DNA of 16,649 bases from Candidatus Zixiibacteriota bacterium. GTDB lineage: Bacteria > Zixibacteria > MSB-5A5 > SM1-73. Below, in pieces: positions 1-9,400 of this stretch. Position 1 is the stretch's first letter. Each line of letters begins with the position of its first letter. The notes below the pieces were generated by a model. It was not told the origin of the DNA. It saw nothing but the letters and a program-made list of their open reading frames with translations, and ran no database searches. The position numbers and the translations under genes are program-made. The stretch lies in contig JAGMFA010000028.1 in assembly GCA_023127875.1 (NCBI GenBank), forward strand, positions 1 to 16,649, written 5' to 3'.

Positions 1-17
1 GCTTCGTTCAGAATGAC
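1..17. repeat. Truncated arm of the TCAGAATGAC-type intergenic repeat
   Basis: The window opens inside an arm ending in TTCAGAATGAC. The same arm occurs at 2616-2626 and 3462-3474, and its complement TGTCATTCTGA occurs at 2544-2554 and 16538-16548. Only the right half is present, so the partner arm would lie to the left of the window. Confidence 0.6.
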
Positions 18-90
18 AAAACCGCTTCAACTCTCGATCGCGCGACTTATGGTTAATAGTTAGCTCCTTTCATGGAGGACATGAGAGGTA

Positions 91-147
91 GGGGCGAACC
101 TTTGGGGGCTGTTAAAAAACCCTTTCGGCAGGGCTCCCAGCCCTGCA
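91..147. repeat. GC-rich hairpin repeat, copy A
   Basis: This non-coding stretch contains a perfect 8-bp stem, GCAGGGCT (128-135) and AGCCCTGC (139-146), with a CCC loop. The preceding bases (gcgaacctt, then a purine-rich spacer, then ggcagggct) match a diverged copy at 11637-11690. Two similar copies in separate intergenic regions support a dispersed repeat. There is no clean T-tract directly after the stem, so a terminator call is weak. Confidence 0.55.
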
Positions 148-181
148 AAAACGCTTTTTTCAGTGAGCTTACTCAATTTGC

Positions 182-209
182 TTGACACGCTTTATCAGTT
201 TCATATCTT
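182..209 (+). promoter_or_regulatory. Possible sigma-70-type promoter for the TPR membrane protein
   Basis: A consensus -35 TTGACA (182-187) is followed after 16 bp by TATCTT (204-209). Transcription would start near 216 and give a leader of about 50 nt before the ATG at 268. A second candidate, TATAAT at 258-263, ends only four bases before the ATG but has no recognisable -35. If that one is used, the message would be leaderless or nearly so. Confidence 0.4.
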
Positions 210-267
210 GAGCAAAAAGATCGCACATGAACGGAGCAGTTTCCGGGGACAAACTTATATAATCTAA

Positions 268-2439
268 ATGAAGAAAAAAAGAAAAAAAGTTAGTGAAGCT
301 TCTCTCGTTTCTTCACCAGCTTTGCCCATCCTCGTTTTTGTTTTTTGTGGTGTGATCTTCTTGGCTCACTTCATAACCAGTTTCTTCCCCCATCATCGGG
401 TTTGGGGGATTAACCATCTGACCTACTTCCCCCCTTATGTAAAGATAATTTTCATCGTGCTTTTTCCTTTGATTTTTATCCCGGGGATAAACAAAGGGAT
501 AAGAACGGTGGTAAGGAAGCCGGTAGCATTTCTTTATGAACAATCTTCCAAATATAAAAGATTTTTTTGGTATGTAGCATTCAGCCTTCTGTCTTTTCCT
601 TTGTTCTGGGTGTTAAGGGCTAAAACCTATTTCTTGGGCGATGGCTTTAATTATGTGGCAAATTTGAATAACGGAGCCAAGACTCTGGTATGGAGTGAAC
701 TTTTGGAATCATTACTTCACGTTCAATGCTATAAATTTCTTAATATATTCTTCTCGGCTGATGGTCAATTAGCCTATCAAATAGCCAGCATAACCGCGGG
801 AATGATTTTTGTCTTCCTTATATTCTTATTTTCAGATTATATGGGGCAAAGTTTATTTGAGAAATTTTTCGTATTCTCAATCTTAGCCACCATGGGGAGT
901 GTACAACTTTTCTTTGGCTACGTGGAGCATTATTCCTTTGCCTATCTTTCCGTTTTAGCCTATATCTTTTTTGCCATAAGATGGTTGGACAAGGGGGGAA
1001 AGTTGCTTTTTATTATTTTTATATTTGTTGTGTGCTTGGCTTTTCACTTTGCCAGCTTTTATCTTTTACCTTCTTTGGCTTATTTGTTGCTGTTAAGGGG
1101 GGAGGGGCGGATAAGTAAAAAAAGAATTTGGGGGTTGGGGCTGGGCTTGCTTTTGATCGGGACTTTGTTTCTGCTGTATGTATTTGAAAGCAAGCCGGGA
1201 CTTATACGAATCTTCGTTTTACCGGTCGAACAGATGCATGCTCCCGGCTATACTCTCTTCTCCTTCTCTCATTTATTAGATATGCTGAATGAAAATCTTT
1301 TGATCTCTCCGGTTGGATTGATATTGTTTTTGATACCGTTTCTTTTGTTCAAAAACCATTTCGATCTTCGGAGGCCCACGATAATTTTTCTTTTACTGGT
1401 GACCGCCTGTCAGCTTCTTTTCCACTTTGTAATGGACCCGGGCTTGGGAGCCCCACGCGATTGGGATCTTTTCTCAGCCCTATCCTTGGGATATACCATC
1501 TTAGGTCTTTGGCTTTTTTTGAAAACAGTGGTTAAGGCTTCTGCTTTTAAATACGTCGCCACAATTTTGGTCTTCACCTCGTTTTTTTCCACACTGTCCT
1601 GGATAGCTTTAAATACCTCTGAGCCCAAATCTGTTCAAAGATTTCGGGATATATTGGACTTGGATCCGATAAGAAGTCGTTCCGGTCATTTCTTCTTAGC
1701 TCAATATTTTGGTGAAAGGGGAATGATGGAGGAGATGGAAAGGGAACACCAAAAACAAAGAGAGATATATCCAGAACTTACTCTTTTAGAAAAGGGGATA
1801 GAATATTTTAATCAGGGGAAGCTTCCTGAAGCATTGGACATTTTTAAAAGAGCCAATCAAAAATATCCTAACTCTCCAGATGTCCATTTCTTTTTGGGGA
1901 AAACATATTATCGCCAGGGTGTTTTGGATTTGGCTGAGAAAGAATATATAAAGGCTGTTAAACTAAAGCCGGAGTATGTACAAGCACATATTGACTTGGC
2001 GAAGATCTATGCTTTTAAGGGAAGCTGGGAAGAGGCGATAAAACGATATAAAAAGGTCATAAAGTTGGGTGTAGAGGATCCCATTGTATATAACGATTTG
2101 GGGAAAGTATACACTCACCGAAATGAGTTTGATAAAGCTGTTAAGTATTTCCAAAAGGCAATCCAGATAAAAGAGGATTTTGTGGAGGCACACTTAGGAC
2201 TGGGAGCCGTTTTCTTTAAGCTTGACCATTTGGATGAAGCTATAACAGAATATCAGAAGGTGATCAGAATTAAGCCAAACTCTGAGCTTGCTTACCTCTT
2301 ATTGGCAAAGCTTTACATTAAAAAAGGCTCAAAAGAGGGAGCCATAAAAACCTTAGAGCAATTCTTGAAATTCTCCACCGACCCCCAAAAGTCTGAAGAG
2401 GTAAAGGAGACTCTAAAGAGTTTAAAAAATCAGCGGTAA
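268..2439 (+). CDS. Polytopic membrane protein with C-terminal TPR domain (GT-C-like)
   Basis: The 723-residue protein has a basic N-terminus and roughly ten or more hydrophobic segments between residues 18 and 450. A soluble C-terminal region follows, with about six tetratricopeptide repeats (~505-705; typical A..LG..Y...G....A...Y.KA spacing). Conserved-looking loop motifs are GDG (124-126), GYVEHYS (217-223) and PRDWDLFS (396-403). The acidic first loop and overall layout resemble GT-C glycosyltransferases or TMTC-type proteins, in which lipid-linked sugar donors are used at the membrane. No substrate can be named, and the GT-C relationship is inferred from architecture. ATG 268 is the first start after an in-frame TAA at 265-267 and has no Shine-Dalgarno site. 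The gene stands alone on the plus strand and converges on thiE. A TPR membrane scaffold without enzyme activity is the alternative. Confidence 0.75.
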   Translation: MKKKRKKVSEASLVSSPALPILVFVFCGVIFLAHFITSFFPHHRVWGINHLTYFPPYVKIIFIVLFPLIFIPGINKGIRTVVRKPVAFLYEQSSKYKRFFWYVAFSLLSFPLFWVLRAKTYFLGDGFNYVANLNNGAKTLVWSELLESLLHVQCYKFLNIFFSADGQLAYQIASITAGMIFVFLIFLFSDYMGQSLFEKFFVFSILATMGSVQLFFGYVEHYSFAYLSVLAYIFFAIRWLDKGGKLLFIIFIFVVCLAFHFASFYLLPSLAYLLLLRGEGRISKKRIWGLGLGLLLIGTLFLLYVFESKPGLIRIFVLPVEQMHAPGYTLFSFSHLLDMLNENLLISPVGLILFLIPFLLFKNHFDLRRPTIIFLLLVTACQLLFHFVMDPGLGAPRDWDLFSALSLGYTILGLWLFLKTVVKASAFKYVATILVFTSFFSTLSWIALNTSEPKSVQRFRDILDLDPIRSRSGHFFLAQYFGERGMMEEMEREHQKQREIYPELTLLEKGIEYFNQGKLPEALDIFKRANQKYPNSPDVHFFLGKTYYRQGVLDLAEKEYIKAVKLKPEYVQAHIDLAKIYAFKGSWEEAIKRYKKVIKLGVEDPIVYNDLGKVYTHRNEFDKAVKYFQKAIQIKEDFVEAHLGLGAVFFKLDHLDEAITEYQKVIRIKPNSELAYLLLAKLYIKKGSKEGAIKTLEQFLKFSTDPQKSEEVKETLKSLKNQR

Positions 2440-2517
2440 TTCAATTACGGCCATCCATCAATCATCTTAACAATTCCAAAATCGTTATGCCTTTTTCATA
2501 TCATGTTCTCAGCCAGC

Positions 2518-2670
2518 ACCTAACTTAAGAGCCGGTTGAAAAATGTCATTCTGAGGCGTTAGCCGAAGAATCTCAAATTTGTAACATGTCGAATTTATTA
2601 AATTCTTCACTTCGTTCAGAATGACATGAAGGATAATTTTATGGTTTTTCGACACGCTCTTAAGTTAGGT
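2518..2670. repeat. MITE-like palindromic element between convergent genes
   Basis: The outer arms form a perfect 15-bp inverted repeat, ACCTAACTTAAGAGC (2518-2532) and GCTCTTAAGTTAGGT (2656-2670). Pairing continues imperfectly inward through a GAAAAA/TTTTTC block. A second nested pair, TGTCATTCTGA (2544-2554) and TCAGAATGACA (2616-2626), encloses an AT-rich core. No reading frame is present. The right end overlaps the thiE stop codon (2660-2662). Lying between two converging genes, the palindrome could also act as a bidirectional terminator or RNA 3'-end stabiliser. That role is inferred. Confidence 0.75.
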
Positions 2671-3319
2671 CCTGATACTGGAGTCTTTCTAAAAGTTTCG
2701 CCGCAGATGATTTCACATCATCTGACAAAACAACCGCAGAGATCACCGCAACTCTTTTGCCGCCCGCCCGGATGATCTGATCCAGATTATTCAGGTTGAT
2801 GCCACCGATGGGGAAAAAGGGGATTTTTAGACTATCTTTAGCCTTTCGTATTATTTCTACACCAATGGGTTTTTCGATCTGTTTGGAAGGTGTATCGAAG
2901 ATAGGACCCACTCCCACATAATCTGCCCCGTCATCTTCCGCCTCTTTTGCCTGCTGAATGGTTTTTGCAGATTTCCCAATTATCTTCTCGAAACCCAATA
3001 TCCCTCGCGCTTCCTGTATGGAGAGGTCCTCCTGTCCCAGATGAACTCCATCCGCATCTGTTTTGAGGGCAACTGTCACCCTATCGTTTACGATGAAAGG
3101 AATATCTTTTTCTTTGCAAAGTGTTTTTAGTTTTGAGGCTATCTTGAGAAAGTCGTCATAGTCTGATTCCTTATCGCGATATTGAATCATCTCCGCCCCA
3201 CCATCAATCGCCCGGGAGACCACCTCCTCAATGTTTTTATCTCCGCATATTTTCTTATCAGCTATGACGTATAGCTGAACCTTTAACAGCAATTCCTGTT
3301 TGTTCATTACGCAATTCAT
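2660..3319 (-). CDS. thiE: Thiamine-phosphate synthase ThiE
   Basis: ThiE joins hydroxymethylpyrimidine diphosphate to the thiazole phosphate, giving thiamine phosphate in the cytoplasm. The 219-residue protein is a normal family length and has the TIM-barrel signatures in order: IQYRDK (45-50), VNDR (77-80), GVHLGQED (91-98), IGKSAKT (114-120), DYVGVGPIFDTPSK (133-146) and PIGGIN (170-175). The ATG at 3319 and an in-frame ATG at 3307 are both possible starts, and neither has a clear Shine-Dalgarno site. No other thiamine gene is nearby, and I saw no TPP-riboswitch-like sequence in the 178 bp upstream. It is the last gene of a minus-strand run after the C26 hydrolase. Its final two codons and stop are contributed by the palindrome at 2518-2670. 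Confidence 0.92.
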   Translation of the reverse strand: MNCVMNKQELLLKVQLYVIADKKICGDKNIEEVVSRAIDGGAEMIQYRDKESDYDDFLKIASKLKTLCKEKDIPFIVNDRVTVALKTDADGVHLGQEDLSIQEARGILGFEKIIGKSAKTIQQAKEAEDDGADYVGVGPIFDTPSKQIEKPIGVEIIRKAKDSLKIPFFPIGGINLNNLDQIIRAGGKRVAVISAVVLSDDVKSSAAKLLERLQYQDLT

Positions 3320-3337
3320 CCCATCTGTTGATCATTG

Positions 3338-3474
3338 CATGTCATGTTGAGCGAAGCGAAACATCTCTTTATATGTCTGCTTGACTATGAGCCTTCTCGT
3401 CTAGGTGGAGTGTTACATGCAGACTGGTGGAAATCAGATTCTTCCCCCGCCAAAGGCGGGGTCAGAATGACATG
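3338..3474. repeat. Palindromic intergenic repeat between thiE and the C26 hydrolase
   Basis: Arms CATGTCATGTTGA (3338-3350) and TCAGAATGACATG (3462-3474) pair with two mismatches, so this copy belongs to the same family as 2544-2626. Inside lies a perfect 7-bp stem, CCCCGCC (3445-3451) and GGCGGGG (3455-3461), with an AAA loop. The left arm continues into gagcgaagcgaaacatctc, the usual extension of this repeat type. The element fills nearly all of the gap upstream of thiE, so any thiE promoter or leader must run through it. Confidence 0.65.
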
Positions 3475-3497
3475 TAAAAATCTTTTTTGCGTTTACA

Positions 3498-4292
3498 TTA
3501 ATTTCCTGATTTCTTTGATTTATATTTTCTGACGGTTCGACTTTGCTCACCATCCTGAGCTCGTCGAAGGGCAGATTGAATCAAAGAATCGAACAAGGCT
3601 TTTGAGCTTCTATCTTTCATTAACTCCGGGTGCCATTGCACGCACAAAAGAAAATTATCATCCTCCAACTCAATTGCCTCAACAACTCCGTCCTTCTCCG
3701 ACCAGGCGGTGGCAATAAATTTTGGTGCAACCTTTTTCACCATCTGATGATGGCTGGTGTTCACCATTATCTTCCTTCTCCCGATAATGCAGAAAAGCTT
3801 GCTTTCTTTTTGGATGATGACTGGATGCTTTTTGTGATAAAGAGCAGAACCTTCAAGGGTATGATCAAAGAATTTTTCCTCAAACGAAAAATCCTGATAA
3901 AGACTTCCCCCCAAAGCCACATTTACTAGTTGCATCCCTCGACAGATAGCAAGTATAGGAACTCGCTTAGCTTTTGCTTTTCTCACCAAAGCTATCTCAA
4001 AAAGATCCCTCTCCCGGGTGATGTTCAAATTCTTGGCTTTTCTCCTCTCCCCATAAAATACCGGATCGACGTCATTCCCACCGCTTATTATCAAGCCATC
4101 CACGATGTTTGAGAATCTATCAACCAGTTCCGTTCTTTTAGTGTTGGGTAAAACTACGGGGACACCTCCCGACTTCTCTACCACCTCATAATAGCTTCTT
4201 TTGATATAATCGAAAGCATAAGCAGTGGGGTATTTTCTTTTCTTATCTTCATACTCCATGGAACAGGTGATTCCGATTATGGGCTTTGACAT
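3498..4292 (-). CDS. Gamma-glutamyl-gamma-aminobutyrate hydrolase-like (peptidase C26, class-I glutamine amidotransferase fold)
   Basis: The 264-residue cytoplasmic enzyme is of the PuuD/C26 family, which hydrolyses gamma-glutamyl amides such as gamma-glutamyl-GABA. The N-terminal PIIGITC strand (4-10) is typical. SGGNDVDP (70-77) is the oxyanion-strand region, and AICRGMQLVNVALGGSLYQD (115-134) carries the nucleophile Cys117. VNTSHHQ (177-183) and VQWHPE (218-223) supply His221 and Glu223, so the catalytic triad is intact. The start has a good ribosome-binding site, AAAGGAG about ten bases upstream. No putrescine-pathway genes are nearby, so the true substrate is open. Residues ~242-253 (LRRAQDGEQSRT) and the basic tail after them lie beyond the conserved fold, and the first part is encoded by an inverted repeat. 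The gene follows tamA by 102 bp. Confidence 0.85.
   Translation of the reverse strand: MSKPIIGITCSMEYEDKKRKYPTAYAFDYIKRSYYEVVEKSGGVPVVLPNTKRTELVDRFSNIVDGLIISGGNDVDPVFYGERRKAKNLNITRERDLFEIALVRKAKAKRVPILAICRGMQLVNVALGGSLYQDFSFEEKFFDHTLEGSALYHKKHPVIIQKESKLFCIIGRRKIMVNTSHHQMVKKVAPKFIATAWSEKDGVVEAIELEDDNFLLCVQWHPELMKDRSSKALFDSLIQSALRRAQDGEQSRTVRKYKSKKSGN
3534..3569. repeat. Short palindromic repeat inside the 3' end of the C26 gene
   Basis: TTCGAC (3536-3541) pairs with GTCGAA (3563-3568), and the nested GCTCA (3545-3549) pairs with TGAGC (3556-3560). The string cctgagctcgtcgaagg resembles the ccttcgacnctgag units at 16277-16311, which are non-coding. On the minus strand it is translated as residues 242-253 of the hydrolase, without disrupting the frame. 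Confidence 0.6.
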
Positions 4293-4394
4293 AGAGCCTT
4301 CTCTCCTTTAAGTCGATCACAACAACAAACCCTGACTCAAACATTCCACCATGAATTTTTCTTTCCCCTTGCAACTTGACCCTTGCCCCTATGT

Positions 4395-6284
4395 TTAAAA
4401 TGCATACAATATGCTCAAATGAAACCTTCCCGTTTCTGGGCTTTCTTTAATGGGAATCTGTCTGCCGTAATCCAGCCTTAATGGTCCCACCGGGGTGAAG
4501 AATTGAATTCCCAAACCGGAGGTGAGCTTGAAATTCTCAATTTTTATATGCTTTACCTCTTCCCACAAATTTCCTGCATCAACGAAGATAGTGTAGCCAA
4601 ATTTCCAAAACAGGGCTCGACGGTATTCCAAATTTCCTACTATCATTACCTTTCCCCCGGTGGGAGTTCCTCCTTCATCTGTTGGACCCATGCTGTTCTC
4701 CTTATATCCCCTCATGGTGGATGCCCCACCCATATAGAACCGATCAAAGCTGGGAACCAAATCTCTGTGAGTAAGCTCTTCCGCATAGCCCAATTTAATC
4801 CTGGTAGCCAGCACATTCAACGTTTTCCGCCTGCTCAAATTATTATACCTAGACCAAGAGAACCACGTCTTGAAGAAGTTGTTGTCTCCGCCCATGAATC
4901 CTCCCACGCACTCTGTATAAAGCTGAGTGAAAGATCCATCCAGAGGAATAAATATACTGCTTCGGGTATCTCTATCTCCCCAAAGGATGATCTTGCGTCG
5001 CACGTTTATTCCCTGTTCCTCTTTATAAGTCTCCAACTCCTCTGGTGGAATAGCGTAGATATTTACCTGCTGATAGCTATGGGTGAGCCAAACCTTTGTG
5101 TATCTGCCAAACTCCCGGCTGAAATTGATATTTCCTCCATACGACTCGATGCGATACTTCTGGACTGCGCTTTTTACCCCAGGCTCGTAATACACGTCCA
5201 GATCCAGAAGGGTTCTGGTTCCCAGAAACCACGGTTCTGCATACCTCAGGGTAAACCGATTGGACAATCTTTCTATCTCGGGAACGACTTTAAAACTATA
5301 ATAAGCGGAGATTCCTATCTTACGGGAGGTGCCAGCCAGATTTCTATTTCCCCATTCCCCTGTGAAATCCATGGTGAGATACTCCTGTTGATTTACCGAT
5401 TGGGGTTGATTTTGCGCAATCTCCACCCTGGCACCGATATAATTTGGCTTTTTCTCGATCACCCTCAAGACGAAATCTGGTTTGTCCGGTTTCTGCTCCA
5501 CATCTTTTGCCTTTAAGGTGATATAGCTGAAAAGCCCGGTGGAGTAGACCCTCTGCTGGCTATCCATGATCTTCTCTCGGGAATAAACTTCCCCCTCTTT
5601 CATGGTTATTTCCCGGCGAGCCACATTCTGTTTGGTGAGTTTCAACCCTTCATAGGTGACCCTCCCGAAAAAGACCTTCTTGTCTTCATTAACATTAAAA
5701 GTTACTTCAGAGGAGAACCTTACTTCTGTTTCCGACACAAGAATTTGAATGTCTGCATAGGGATAACCTTTATTCGCATAGATGGTCTTGATGTTGAAAG
5801 CCACATCATACAATTTGGTCCAGTTGAAAGGTTCGCCCTTCTTCAAAGGTTTCATCTCTTTTTTCGTCTTTTCCTCAAGCTCAGGCAGTCCTCCTTTCAA
5901 GATGATGTTCCCCAACTTAGTCTGTGGACCCTCCCCTATCTCTACTTTAACCACGCAACTGTTTTTCTTTTCCTTCTCAGCGTTGATTTCACACACCACC
6001 TCTAAGAATCCATGCACATGATATAAAGAATCGATGGAGGCTTTATCTAGTTCCGCTTTCTTAAGGCTGAATCTTCTTTTCTTGAACAGGTTATACCATT
6101 TGTTCTGCTTGAGGCTCATCTGATCTTTTATTTTGCCGTCGGAGAAACAGCTATTCCCCTGCACCAGTATTTTCTCAATGATTGGTGTTTTCTGATTATC
6201 TGCCCAGACAGGCGTTACCAGGAGAATAAATCCTAAACAGATGAAAACAAAATGAAGAAATCGATTTGTGAAGATATTGGCCAT
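4395..6284 (-). CDS. tamA: TamA-like outer-membrane protein (Omp85 family, POTRA plus beta-barrel)
   Basis: The product is an Omp85-superfamily insertase of the outer membrane, probably the TamA partner of the adjacent TamB. A signal peptide occupies residues 1-28 with a VWA|D cleavage site. Three POTRA-like domains follow at roughly 33-118, 122-201 and 204-277, and a 16-strand-type barrel spans ~281-629. The family loop-6 motif appears as GGASTMRGY (519-527). The protein ends in LSILYAF, the aromatic C-terminus read by the barrel-assembly machinery. At 629 residues with three POTRAs it fits TamA better than BamA, which usually has five POTRAs and about 800 residues. The ATG at 6284 is required for the signal peptide but has no Shine-Dalgarno site. 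A GGGTT/AACCC hairpin (6296-6308) sits just upstream. The lone BamA of a reduced genome is the less likely alternative. Confidence 0.85.
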   Translation of the reverse strand: MANIFTNRFLHFVFICLGFILLVTPVWADNQKTPIIEKILVQGNSCFSDGKIKDQMSLKQNKWYNLFKKRRFSLKKAELDKASIDSLYHVHGFLEVVCEINAEKEKKNSCVVKVEIGEGPQTKLGNIILKGGLPELEEKTKKEMKPLKKGEPFNWTKLYDVAFNIKTIYANKGYPYADIQILVSETEVRFSSEVTFNVNEDKKVFFGRVTYEGLKLTKQNVARREITMKEGEVYSREKIMDSQQRVYSTGLFSYITLKAKDVEQKPDKPDFVLRVIEKKPNYIGARVEIAQNQPQSVNQQEYLTMDFTGEWGNRNLAGTSRKIGISAYYSFKVVPEIERLSNRFTLRYAEPWFLGTRTLLDLDVYYEPGVKSAVQKYRIESYGGNINFSREFGRYTKVWLTHSYQQVNIYAIPPEELETYKEEQGINVRRKIILWGDRDTRSSIFIPLDGSFTQLYTECVGGFMGGDNNFFKTWFSWSRYNNLSRRKTLNVLATRIKLGYAEELTHRDLVPSFDRFYMGGASTMRGYKENSMGPTDEGGTPTGGKVMIVGNLEYRRALFWKFGYTIFVDAGNLWEEVKHIKIENFKLTSGLGIQFFTPVGPLRLDYGRQIPIKESPETGRFHLSILYAF

Positions 6285-6295
6285 CGAGATATTTA

Positions 6296-6399
6296 GGGTT
6301 CTAAACCCGGTGAGTCATCAGCAATTTCTCTTGTTGCCAAAATGCCGTTCTTAGAGAACGGGGGCTTATTAGCGAGTCTTTGCCCAGACGCAAAAGCGT
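6296..6399 (-). promoter_or_regulatory. Hairpin-bearing spacer between tamB and tamA
   Basis: The 123-bp gap holds three small stems. CCGTTCT (6345-6351) pairs with AGAACGG (6355-6361) around a 3-nt loop. ACGC/GCGT pair at 6388-6399, and GGGTT/AACCC pair at 6296-6308. On the minus strand the middle stem is followed by CATTTT, a poor T-tract. It could be a weak attenuator lowering tamA relative to tamB, or an RNA-processing site. Function is inferred only. Confidence 0.35.
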
Positions 6400-6407
6400 G
6401 ACAATCT

Positions 6408-9400
6408 TCAATATTCCCAGTTCAAGTTTAATCCCAAATGAAAGAGTCCCAGCTTATCTTTGCGCCCCTCCAACAGAAGGTGTTTGTCCAATCTGTATTC
6501 CACACCGGTCTCCTGTCCGCTGGACTGAGAAAGGCGACGGGAGTACCGAAGATAAACTTTATCTGAGATGTATTTACCAATGGTGATCTGAGCGTCGGTA
6601 AGCCTGAACTTTTCGCTCCAGGTGGGGACGATCTCAAAGGTCTCCACCCCCAGAGTCTGCCCGGCGATATTTTCCAAGAACCTGCTGCTATAGGCTCCAC
6701 CCAGACTTTTGATCACCCTCTCCTGGAACAGGCTTCCCATTCCTACCGAATCTACAGAGGCAGAGCCCCGTTGAAAAGCCAAAAGTTCTATAATATCTTC
6801 CTTAAAATATGGTGAACCTGGCGCTGGCTCCACTTTAGGCTCAGAGAGGGTGCCACGGATAGCCAACTTGATTTCATCAGTCGAGCCGGTGCTTAAAAGG
6901 CTTACACCCCCGGAGGAACCTGACGATCCTCCCCATAGTCTGGTGGAGACCAAGAAATCGATTGTGGGATCGATTCTCTCCACATTATCAAAGAAAAAAG
7001 AACCTTTTTCAATTTTAAACTTGGTTCCGTAAAGAAAATACTTTCCTCGAATGGTCTCCATGTTACCCAAAATCTTCAGTTCTCCTGCCTCACGCAACAC
7101 CAGAACGTCCCCTTTGAACTCCAGATTTACATCGTCATTGATGATCCAACAATTGTTTGCCATGGATATGTCCAGATTCCAGTCCCACAGGTCCTCCTCT
7201 TTGTGGCTGGAGGTAAGAGAGTTTCCAGAGCCAGAGGTGGAAAAAGGCTCACGGTAAAAAAGCTCGGAGAAAAATATCTGGGCTGTGACTAAAGGCGGAG
7301 ATTTTCCTCCTATCTCCAGGCTTAAGTCAGCTATGGCAGAGAGATCAGCATATTCATAATCAATCGGTATCTTATCTCCTGAGAAATAAAGGTCATAGTT
7401 AATGTTGTGTATGTCTTTTAGATTTATAGTTCCAAACCCGGTTATCTCCCCTCTTACTTTTCCCCCCGGAGAAAAGACTTTCCACATCTTCTTAAAGAGA
7501 CTGCCCTCTTTCCTCCTCCCGTGCTCCATAAAACCGCTTACCTTGTCTAAGATAAGATTTTCGTTTTTCATCCTCATCTCCACCGCCAGTTCTTCAACCG
7601 GATCAGCTATCTGAACAAACTTCAAGCTCCCATCCTTCAGAGTCATCTTTCCGTCAAACAGAGGATGAAGCAAGCTTCCGGAGATTTTCAAGTCACCTTC
7701 AAAGTCCCCTTTCAGATATTCGATTTCGGGGATAAACAGTCTGATTAGCTCGAGTCGTTTTCCTTTCGCATAAAATTGGAAATTCTGCGGTTTTTCCAAA
7801 ACTCTTCGCTTTACTGAAGCGAAGGATAAATCCAGAGGCAAAAACCCGCTCAGGGTATATTCCCAATCTATGTCGCTCACCGTAAGATTTTTAACCTTTA
7901 GTTTTTTTTCTTTATATGATATATCCGTTTTCAGATGGCCTAACTGCATATCTTTAAACTCGAGTTGCTGGATTTCCCCTTTCAGGTCAATTTGCGGATT
8001 GGAAAAATCTCCTTTCAAAAAAGCCTCAAGGGAAAGTTTCCCCTCTATTGGCTCTGAACTCAAAAGTCCTGCCCAAGGAGCGACGTCCAATCCGGATACC
8101 TTCAGGGAAAGATCCATTCTCTCTTCGTAATCAATGTCACCTGAAACATCGATTTCGCCTGTCTTGCCTGAAAGAACGAACTTCCTTATTCGGACCTTGT
8201 GAGTGTCGATGTTTACCACTGTGGGTGAAAGAGTTTCCAGACGATTTCCACGATAATCTAAAATCATCTGGTAGATCAAAAGTGTTTGAGGGGTTTGGGA
8301 AACGTCCAACTCACCCCAGGCTTCTAATCTGAGGTAGGGATTTTCCAAACGGGCAGAGTCTATTTTGAACAACTGATCATCTATCTTTATCCGGGAGATC
8401 AGGCTATCGTAGTCCACACCCCAGGCTTCTCCATCCAAGAAGCGAATGTCCACCTGTCCTTTTTGTTTGGTGAGGAAGTTAGCTATCTTAAGGTCAACTT
8501 TTGCATCTAAACTAAAGAGTTGATATACATAACAAGAGTCCGATGTGAATTTTCCCCTGATATCGAAATCCTCAGTCTTTCCGCTGATCTTTACGAAAGC
8601 ACTCCCTTTTCCCCGCATCTCCTTTATGAATATCTGATCCTTAAAATCTCTTAAGTCGCCGAATTTCACCCAGGCGTCTATATCGACTTCTCCTCCATAT
8701 TGTAGTTCGCCCGTTAAAGCTACACCAGTATTCTTGTAGCGTAATAGAAACTGGGGATGGAAGAGTACCGCGGTGGTGGTGATGTCCATAATTCCCTTAG
8801 CCCCGCTGAAACTATATTGCTCTATTCTTCCCTTCTGCAGGTCTATCTCCATCTGCATAAATAATTCTCTTTCTGAAGTGGATCTTCCCTGCATGTGAAT
8901 GTCTCCGGAAAAATCAGTCTGAAGACTTCCAAAGACGATGTTGTTTAGATCAAGATTTTTCACCTGCCCATCGAATTCATACTCCTCTGGTATTTTTCTG
9001 AAGTTGAACATTCCCCTTCCGTTCAAAGGCGAACCGAAAGCCTTGCCACTGATGGAGGAAAAAGTAAACTTCTTGTTCTGATAGGAATATTTGGTCTTTA
9101 CCTGCTCGAATCTTCTCCCAAAAAACAGACCATTTAGGGTTGCCCTTCCTCCAAATCTTTTGAGATTCCCCTGGCAGGTCCCTTCCACATCCAGTATCCC
9201 CTCCAGATCCACACCGGTCAACTTTTTTATATCCTCCAGATTCACCGGCTCTGCTTTGACCGAAAAGGAAAACTGCGGTTCGCCCAGATTGCCCACATTC
9301 CCTGAAATCTCCACATCCGAATCTTTTGTTTTAACCTTTAGCGTTTCGATAAATAAACTGTCCTTTTTTACCCAGAAGAATCCTTCTAAATTCTTTAGAA

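Noticed and set aside
3335..3532. Plus-strand frame of 65 codons between thiE and the C26 gene
   Set aside because: It consists almost wholly of the palindromic repeat at 3338-3474 and has no ribosome-binding site.
4503..5516. Long plus-strand open frame (337 codons) inside the tamA region
   Set aside because: It lies antisense to a barrel protein whose signal peptide, POTRA domains, loop-6 motif and C-terminal aromatic are all intact on the minus strand. Its translation shows no recognisable domain.
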